A DNA stretch of 12,227 nucleotides from an uncultured Paracoccaceae bacterium (GTDB taxonomy: Bacteria; Pseudomonadota; Alphaproteobacteria; Rhodobacterales; Rhodobacteraceae). The translations under genes and the position numbers were made by a program. A model generated the notes under the pieces. That model was not told the DNA's origin and did not search any database. It saw nothing but the letters and a program-made list of their open reading frames with translations. The stretch lies in NCBI GenBank assembly GCA_937952085.1, contig CALFYQ010000049.1:1-12227 (forward strand). Direction: 5' to 3'. This document shows, piece after piece, positions 7,093-12,227 of the stretch (within the stretch, counting starts at the first letter, position 1; the number at the start of each line of letters is the position of its first letter).

Positions 7093-7539
7093 CTAGTCCG
7101 AAGGGTCGTCCAGAAGCCAGCGCGGGCCGGGCCCGGCGGCGGCGACCTTGTCGTCCCGGTTGTGGAGCCGGCAGGCCTTCAGCGAAAGGCAGCCGCAACC
7201 GATGCAGCCGTCGAGCCGGTCCCTCAGCCGGCGGAGCCCGTCGATCCGCTCGTCCAGCCGGTCCCGGAAGGCGGCGCTGATCGCGGCCCAGTCCTTCGCC
7301 GTCGGCGCGCGGCCTTTCGGCAGCCGGGCGAGTTCCGCCTCGATCTCGCGGAGCGAGAAGCCGAGCCGCTGCGCGATCATCACGAAGGAGATGCGGCGGA
7401 GGTCAGATTTGTCATAACGCCGCCGCCCGCCTTCGTCCCGCCAGGGCATGACGAGCCCCCTGCCCTCGTAGAAGCGGATCGCCGAGACCGCGAGCCCGGT
7501 CCGACGCGCGATGTCTCCGATCGAAAGCCCGGCCGCCAT
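7093..7539 (-). CDS. soxR: Redox-sensitive transcriptional activator SoxR
   Basis: This 148-residue MerR-family protein is close to the size of known SoxR proteins. The winged helix-turn-helix spans residues 5-70 (SIGDIARRTGLAVSAIRFYE, RRYDKSDLRRI). A dimerisation helix runs from about 80 to 110. The [2Fe-2S] cluster loop CIGCGCLSLKAC supplies C112, C115, C117 and C123 in the SoxR spacing C-x2-C-x-C-x5-C. The oxidised cluster lets SoxR untwist a promoter with an over-long spacer and activate it, typically in response to redox-cycling compounds. ATG 7539 is preferred over an in-frame ATG at 7563 because the latter lies within the operator palindrome and the added residues are not SoxR-like. 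A purine-rich GGGGGG precedes 7539. It is divergent from the VOC-fold gene, its likely target. Confidence 0.95.
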   Translation of the reverse strand: MAAGLSIGDIARRTGLAVSAIRFYEGRGLVMPWRDEGGRRRYDKSDLRRISFVMIAQRLGFSLREIEAELARLPKGRAPTAKDWAAISAAFRDRLDERIDGLRRLRDRLDGCIGCGCLSLKACRLHNRDDKVAAAGPGPRWLLDDPSD

Positions 7540-7549
7540 CCTTCCCCCC

Positions 7550-7580
7550 TTGACCTCAACCATGGTTGAGCACCTAGGTC
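7550..7580 (+). promoter_or_regulatory. SoxR-type promoter/operator driving the VOC gene
   Basis: The plus strand reads TTGACC (7550-7555, -35), a 19-bp spacer and TAGGTC (7575-7580, -10). The elongated spacer is characteristic of MerR/SoxR-activated promoters. Within it is the perfect 16-bp palindrome CTCAACCATGGTTGAG (7555-7570), whose CTCAA/TTGAG ends match the known SoxR box of soxS-type promoters. It lies in the soxR/VOC divergent gap, so SoxR activation of the VOC gene and repression or autoregulation of soxR are both likely. Confidence 0.8.
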
Positions 7581-7599
7581 AGGCGGGCCGCCGATTCAA
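7571..7599 (-). promoter_or_regulatory. Candidate soxR promoter overlapping the SoxR-activated promoter
   Basis: On the minus strand TTGAAT (7594-7599) and TAGGTG (7571-7576) are separated by 17 bp. The -10 hexamer shares the CCTAGG sequence with the -10 of the divergent VOC promoter. Transcription would start at or just inside the operator palindrome, giving a short leader before ATG 7539. The hexamers are moderate matches. Confidence 0.4.
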
Positions 7600-7630
7600 C
7601 GCGGCGCTGGGAAGGAAAGGACACCCCGCC

Positions 7631-8008
7631 ATGGCCCGCCTCGAACATGTCAATTTCACCGTCTCGGACCCGCAGGCGACCGCCGACCGGCTGGTCGCGC
7701 TCTTCGGCTGGAAGGTGCGCTGGAAGGGCGCCGCGAAGGGCGGCGGCACCACCTTCCATGTCGGCACCGACGACGATTACGTCGCCGTCTATTCGACCGG
7801 CGCCGCGGCCGCGCCGAAGGAGGAGAGCTATTCCGTCCGGGGCGGGCTCAACCACATCGGCGTCGTGGTGGACGATCTCGACGCGGTGGAGGCGAAGATC
7901 CTGGCCGCGGGGATGAAGACCCATTCGCACGCCGACTACGAGCCGGGCCGCCGCTTCTACTTCTACGACCCGGACGGGATCGAGTTCGAGGTGGTGAGCT
8001 ATTCCTGA
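7631..8008 (+). CDS. VOC (glyoxalase/dioxygenase-fold) family protein
   Basis: This 125-residue single-domain protein has paired beta-alpha-beta-beta-beta modules: the first starts at EHVNFTVSD (residues 5-13) and the second at LNHIGVVVDDLD (73-84). It ends YFYDPDGIEFEVVSYS, the usual VOC terminus. Potential metal ligands are H6, H75 and E120, consistent with a glyoxalase-type site, though metal binding and substrate are unproven. The family includes glyoxalase I, fosfomycin and bleomycin resistance proteins and dioxygenases. ATG 7631 is chosen because residues before it do not resemble the fold and the frame would cross the SoxR operator; a GGAAAGG about 10 nt upstream is a slightly distant ribosome site. 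Its placement under a SoxR-type promoter suggests a role in handling redox-active or electrophilic compounds (inference). Confidence 0.88.
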   Translation: MARLEHVNFTVSDPQATADRLVALFGWKVRWKGAAKGGGTTFHVGTDDDYVAVYSTGAAAAPKEESYSVRGGLNHIGVVVDDLDAVEAKILAAGMKTHSHADYEPGRRFYFYDPDGIEFEVVSYS

Positions 8009-8019
8009 TCCGCGGCCCG

Positions 8020-8050
8020 GGCGGCGCGCGCCTTCGCGGCCTGCGCCGCC
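8020..8050. terminator. Hairpin between convergent VOC and alpha/beta-barrel genes
   Basis: An 8-bp perfect inverted repeat (ggcggcgc at 8020-8027, gcgccgcc at 8043-8050) with a 15-nt G+C-rich loop fills most of the 42-nt gap between two convergent genes. It directly abuts the minus-strand stop. There is no T-run, so intrinsic termination is uncertain. Confidence 0.3.
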
Positions 8051-8731
8051 TCAGCCCTTGCCGGCCAAGGAACAGGCCACCTCATAGATCCCCATCGCCG
8101 GCCGCGCGGCGCCGGTGCGAGAAGCGGTGATGAGCTTCAGGAGCCGCGCCGCCTCCCGCTGAAGCTCGGGAATGCCGACGCCCTCGACGAGGACCACGGC
8201 GTCGAAGCCGGTCACGTCGGATTTCGGCCGCGCGGCCATCTCGTTGGTGCGGATCGAGGAGGCTTCGGGCCGCGCAACGGCCGCATGCGCGCCGACGATT
8301 CCCGGCCTCTCGTTGAGCGCCGCGACGAGGGCCGGGGCGGCCTCCGTGAAACGCGCCTCGCCGCCCGGCAGCATCAGCCGGACCGTCATCATCGCGCCGC
8401 CGTCGCAGGGGCCGCTCGTCGCCACCCGTTCGCATGAGACGCGGAGCATGTTGCGGAAGAAGGGCATCATCTTCGCGCTCCAGGCGGAGGGCGCGTTGAG
8501 CCGGGCGAGATATTCCGGCGAGCGGAACGCCTCTACGCTGGTCGCCTCGTAGATCGTGCCGTAGCGCAGCGTCTCCGCATTCCGGTCGACGAGTCGGCGG
8601 CCCATCAGGAAGCCGGGCAGCGCGAGCCGCTCCGGCATGTGCTCCCGCGTGTGCCACTCGTCGTATTCCGCCTGGGCCTCCGGCTGGATGTCATGCCAGA
8701 GCCCGAGAAACGCCGCGCCGCGAAGCGCCAT
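8051..8731 (-). CDS. Uncharacterised protein, probable dimeric alpha/beta-barrel fold
   Basis: This 226-residue protein is one I do not recognise as a named family. The N-terminal half contains EYDEWHTREHMPERLALPGF (residues 22-41), a pattern of a strand, an acidic/His-rich turn and a helix seen in ferredoxin-like dimeric alpha/beta-barrel proteins such as the EthD/Dabb-type groups. This is followed by TLRYGTIYEATSVEAFRSPE. The second half (about 115-220) repeats a similar strand-helix rhythm, so it may be an internally duplicated barrel. There is no signal peptide or membrane segment. ATG 8731 is preferred to ATG 8737 because GAAGGGG then has a 6-nt spacing. It lies downstream of the lon terminator with its own promoter candidate, and converges on the VOC gene. 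Function is unknown. Confidence 0.8.
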   Translation of the reverse strand: MALRGAAFLGLWHDIQPEAQAEYDEWHTREHMPERLALPGFLMGRRLVDRNAETLRYGTIYEATSVEAFRSPEYLARLNAPSAWSAKMMPFFRNMLRVSCERVATSGPCDGGAMMTVRLMLPGGEARFTEAAPALVAALNERPGIVGAHAAVARPEASSIRTNEMAARPKSDVTGFDAVVLVEGVGIPELQREAARLLKLITASRTGAARPAMGIYEVACSLAGKG

Positions 8732-8757
8732 GATCATCCCCTTCGTCGTTTCCGGCG

Positions 8758-8785
8758 ATCCTGCTTGCGAAGCGCGGCCGGTCAA
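8758..8785 (-). promoter_or_regulatory. Candidate promoter for the alpha/beta-barrel gene
   Basis: On the minus strand TTGACC (8780-8785) and CAGGAT (8758-8763) are separated by 16 bp, starting 2 nt past the T-run of the lon terminator and about 27 nt before ATG 8731. The -35 is a five-of-six match to TTGACA; the -10 keeps the key A2 and T6. Confidence 0.45.
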
Positions 8786-8787
8786 TG

Positions 8788-8815
8788 AAAAAGGCCGGCC
8801 CGTCGGGGCCGGCCT
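8788..8815 (-). terminator. Intrinsic terminator of lon
   Basis: A perfect 10-bp stem (8792-8801 aggccggccc with 8806-8815 gggccggcct) encloses a 4-nt loop. On the minus strand it is followed by TTTTTC (T-tract 8788-8792), a textbook Rho-independent terminator starting 19 nt past the lon stop codon. Confidence 0.9.
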
Positions 8816-8834
8816 GATGGTTTCTCTCCGCCGC

Positions 8835-11240
8835 TCAGTGGGCGGCGGCGCCCGTCGCGGGCGGCGGGGCCTTGGCGGCGAGCGCCGCGGCCTCGGCCGC
8901 CTCGTCCCACTCGATCGCCTCGGGGGCGCGGACCAGCGCCGTCTTCAGCACCTCGGAGACGGTGGAGACCGGCTTGATCTCCAGCCCGGCCTTCACGTTG
9001 TCCGGGATCTCCGGCAGGTCCTTCGCGTTGTCCTTCGGGATCAGCACCGTCTTGATGCCGCCGCGGAGCGCGGCGAGGAGCTTCTCCTTCAGCCCGCCGA
9101 TCGGCAGGACCGAGCCGCGGAGCGTGACCTCGCCGGTCATCGCCACGTCCCGCCGCACCGGGATGCCGGTGAGCATGGAGACGATGGCGGTGACCATCGC
9201 GATGCCCGCGGAGGGCCCGTCCTTCGGCGTCGCCCCTTCGGGAACGTGGACGTGGATGTCCATCTTCTCGAACTCGGGCGGCTTCACGCCGATGGCGAGG
9301 GCCTGGGAGCGGACATAGGAGGAGGCCGCGTCGATCGACTCCTTCATCACGTCGCCGAGCTTGCCGGTGGTCTTCATCCGGCCCTTGCCCGGCAGCTTCA
9401 GCGCCTCGATGGAGAGGAGATCGCCGCCCACCTCGGTCCAAGCGAGGCCGGTCGCGACGCCGACCTCGTCCCGCTCCTCGGCGAGGCCGAACTTGAAGCG
9501 CCGGACGCCGAGCATCTTCTCGAGCCGCTCGGGCGAGACCACGACGCGCTTCTTGTTGTCCTTGACAATCTCCGTCACCGCCTTGCGGCAGAGCTTGGCG
9601 ATCTCCCGCTCAAGCGAGCGTACGCCGGCTTCCCGCGTGTAGTAGCGGATGACGTCGCGGAGCGCCTCGTCGGTCAGCTCGAACTCGGACTTCGTGAGCC
9701 CGTGGCCCTTCATCTGCTTCTCGACGAGATGGCGCTTGGCGATCTCGGCCTTCTCGTCCTCGGTGTAGCCGGAGAGGGAGATGATCTCCATCCGGTCGAG
9801 GAGCGGCCGCGGCATGTTGTAGGAGTTCGCCGTGGTGATGAACATGACGTTCGAGAGGTCGTACTCGACCTCGAGATAGTGGTCCATGAACGTCGCGTTC
9901 TGCTCGGGGTCCAGCACCTCCAGCATGGCCGAGGCCGGGTCGCCGCGGAAATCCTGCCCCATCTTGTCGATTTCATCGAGCAGGATCAGCGGGTTCGTCG
10001 TCTTGGCCTTCTTCATAGACTGGACGATCTTGCCGGGCATCGAGCCGATATAGGTCCGCCGGTGGCCGCGGATCTCCGCCTCGTCCCGGACGCCGCCGAG
10101 CGAGATGCGGATGAACTCGCGCCCCGTCGCCTTCGCGACCGACTTGCCGAGCGAGGTCTTGCCGACGCCGGGGGGGCCGACGAGGCAGAGGATCGGGCCC
10201 TTGAGCTTCTGGCTCCGCTGCTGGACGGCGAGATACTCGACCATCCGCTCCTTGACCTTCTCGAGGCCGTAATGGTCGTTGTCGAGGATTTCCTCGGCTT
10301 TCCGGAGGTCCTTCTTCACGCGGGACTTCACGCCCCACGGGATCGAGAGCATCCAGTCGAGATAGTTGCGGACGACCGTCGCCTCGGCGGACATCGGCGA
10401 CATCTGGCGCAGCTTCTTGACCTCGGCGAGCGCCTTCTCGCGCGCCTCCTTCGAGAGCTTGGTGGCCTCGATCCGCTCCTGGTATTCGGTCGCGGCGTCC
10501 TGGCCGTCCTCGCCATCGCCCAGCTCGCGCTGGATCGCCTTCATCTGCTCGTTGAGGTAGTACTCCCGCTGCGTCTTCTCCATCTGGGATTTGACGCGGG
10601 TCTTGATCTTGCGCTCGACCTGCAGGACCGAAATCTCGCCCTGCATCAGGCCGTAGATCCGCTCCAGCCGGCGAGAGACGTCCTCGATCTCGAGGAGCGC
10701 CTGCTTCTCCGGCAGCTTCACGCCGAGATGGCCGGCGATCGTGTCGGCGAGCTTGCCCGGGTCCTGGATCTGCGAGACCGAGGCGACCGCCTCCTGCGGG
10801 ACGGACTTGTTGAGCTTGACGTATTTCTCGAACTCGGCGGCGATGGAGCGGCGGAGGGCCTCCACCGCGGCGCTGTCGCCGAGGGTTTCGGGCAGCACGG
10901 TGGCGCGCGCCTCGAAATAGTCCTCGCGGTCGGTGAAGTTCTCGATCCGGGCGCGATGCTTGCCCTCGACCAGCACCTTCACGGTTCCGTCGGGCAGCTT
11001 CAGAAGCTGAAGGACGTTGGCGATCGAGCCGACGGAATAGATCCCGTCCGCGCCCGGTTCGTCCACCGACGGATCCTTCTGCGAGGCGAGCAGGATCGAC
11101 TTGTCATCCTTCATCACCGCCTCGAGCGCCTTCACCGACTTTTCGCGGCCGACGAAGAGCGGCACGACCATGTGCGGGAAGACTACGATGTCGCGGAGCG
11201 GAAGGACGGGAAGAGTCGCCGCCTCAGGGAGTTCTGTCAT
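8835..11240 (-). CDS. lon: ATP-dependent protease La (Lon)
   Basis: The protein has 801 residues, full length for bacterial LonA. The N-terminal substrate-binding domain starts at LPVLPLRDIVVFPHM (9-23) and extends to about 210, followed by a helical coiled region (about 210-300). The AAA+ module has Walker A GPPGVGKT (355-362) and Walker B LILLDEID (418-425). The C-terminal protease domain has the Ser-Lys dyad S677 in PKDGPSAG and K720 in GGLKEK. The homohexamer degrades misfolded and regulatory proteins in the cytoplasm using ATP. ATG 11240 starts the recognisable MTELPEAATLPVLPLRD; the ribosome site is weak (AGAGAAAG). The tail is Ala/Pro-rich. It lies 145 nt after clpX on the same strand and ends in a strong terminator. 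A very long open frame on the opposite strand is a composition shadow. Confidence 0.98.
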   Translation of the reverse strand: MTELPEAATLPVLPLRDIVVFPHMVVPLFVGREKSVKALEAVMKDDKSILLASQKDPSVDEPGADGIYSVGSIANVLQLLKLPDGTVKVLVEGKHRARIENFTDREDYFEARATVLPETLGDSAAVEALRRSIAAEFEKYVKLNKSVPQEAVASVSQIQDPGKLADTIAGHLGVKLPEKQALLEIEDVSRRLERIYGLMQGEISVLQVERKIKTRVKSQMEKTQREYYLNEQMKAIQRELGDGEDGQDAATEYQERIEATKLSKEAREKALAEVKKLRQMSPMSAEATVVRNYLDWMLSIPWGVKSRVKKDLRKAEEILDNDHYGLEKVKERMVEYLAVQQRSQKLKGPILCLVGPPGVGKTSLGKSVAKATGREFIRISLGGVRDEAEIRGHRRTYIGSMPGKIVQSMKKAKTTNPLILLDEIDKMGQDFRGDPASAMLEVLDPEQNATFMDHYLEVEYDLSNVMFITTANSYNMPRPLLDRMEIISLSGYTEDEKAEIAKRHLVEKQMKGHGLTKSEFELTDEALRDVIRYYTREAGVRSLEREIAKLCRKAVTEIVKDNKKRVVVSPERLEKMLGVRRFKFGLAEERDEVGVATGLAWTEVGGDLLSIEALKLPGKGRMKTTGKLGDVMKESIDAASSYVRSQALAIGVKPPEFEKMDIHVHVPEGATPKDGPSAGIAMVTAIVSMLTGIPVRRDVAMTGEVTLRGSVLPIGGLKEKLLAALRGGIKTVLIPKDNAKDLPEIPDNVKAGLEIKPVSTVSEVLKTALVRAPEAIEWDEAAEAAALAAKAPPPATGAAAH

Positions 11241-11318
11241 GGAAGCGCTTTCTCTTTGCGGCGGACAGCGGCTCGCCCGCAAGGCGGCGCGAGTGCGATC
11301 CCCTGTGATATGTCTTCG

Positions 11319-11349
11319 AAAGGTGGCCCGGCGCCCTGCCGATTTCAAG
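11319..11349 (-). promoter_or_regulatory. Candidate heat-shock (RpoH-type) promoter for lon
   Basis: In the clpX-lon gap the minus strand has CTTGAA (11344-11349), 17 bp, then CCACCTTT (11319-11326). CTTGAA is the known RpoH -35 core. The -10 only loosely resembles the C-rich CCCCAT/CYTAT class. It fits lon being a heat-shock gene, but the match is partial. Confidence 0.35.
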
Positions 11350-11351
11350 CG

Positions 11352-11381
11352 GCGCGCCCCGGCGGCAATGCCGGGGCGCGC
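11352..11381 (-). terminator. Hairpin just downstream of clpX
   Basis: An 11-bp perfect inverted repeat (gcgcgccccgg at 11352-11362; ccggggcgcgc at 11371-11381) with an 8-nt loop begins 4 nt past the clpX stop on the minus strand. It is followed by CGCTTGAAAT with no T-run, so it may be a poor terminator or a 3'-end stabiliser that allows read-through into lon. Confidence 0.45.
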
Positions 11382-11385
11382 GCGC

Positions 11386-12227
<842 letters not shown>

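Noticed and set aside
5777..7198. A 473-codon minus-strand open frame spanning the tRNA and serine hydrolase
   Set aside because: It is Arg/Gly/Pro-rich, crosses a tRNA gene, and lies in the wrong frame relative to the hydrolase motifs.

Overview
The window is very G+C-rich chromosomal DNA from what is most likely an alphaproteobacterium, possibly Rhodobacterales. This is inferred from protein character, the clpX-lon order and strong G/C third-position bias; no search could be run. The layout is dense and looks mostly like ordinary core genome. No transposase, integrase, phage gene, CRISPR array or plasmid function is visible.

Left part (1-2890, all minus strand): a truncated acetamidase/formamidase family gene sits 29 nt downstream of a GNAT acetyltransferase gene. 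Next comes gap (type I glyceraldehyde-3-phosphate dehydrogenase), which has its own candidate promoter and a hairpin behind it, and then a small two-CBS-domain protein. A divergent intergenic region (2891-3038) carries an 18-bp dyad. The plus-strand operon 3039-5841 follows: a DUF2848 protein, an enoyl-reductase-like MDR oxidoreductase and a class I aminotransferase. It is tightly packed, with an ATGA overlap between the last two genes. It probably encodes a small catabolic or amino/keto-acid module of unknown substrate.

Middle part (5880-8731): tRNA-Val(UAC) on the minus strand, then a beta-lactamase-fold serine hydrolase interrupted by one in-frame amber codon, with motif residues intact on both sides. 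Next is soxR, the [2Fe-2S] redox sensor of the MerR family. SoxR is divergent from a VOC/glyoxalase-fold gene, and between them lies a perfect 16-bp SoxR-box-like palindrome set in a 19-bp promoter spacer. A convergent minus-strand gene encodes an uncharacterised protein that looks like a dimeric alpha/beta-barrel.

Right part (8786-12227, minus strand): clpX (5' part missing) and lon, the two ATP-dependent proteolysis components. lon ends in a clear intrinsic terminator. A weak heat-shock-type promoter candidate lies in the clpX-lon gap.

The points most worth a second look are the amber codon in the serine hydrolase, the SoxR-VOC regulatory junction, and the DUF2848/reductase/aminotransferase operon with its upstream dyad. 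I found no convincing wholly new system.
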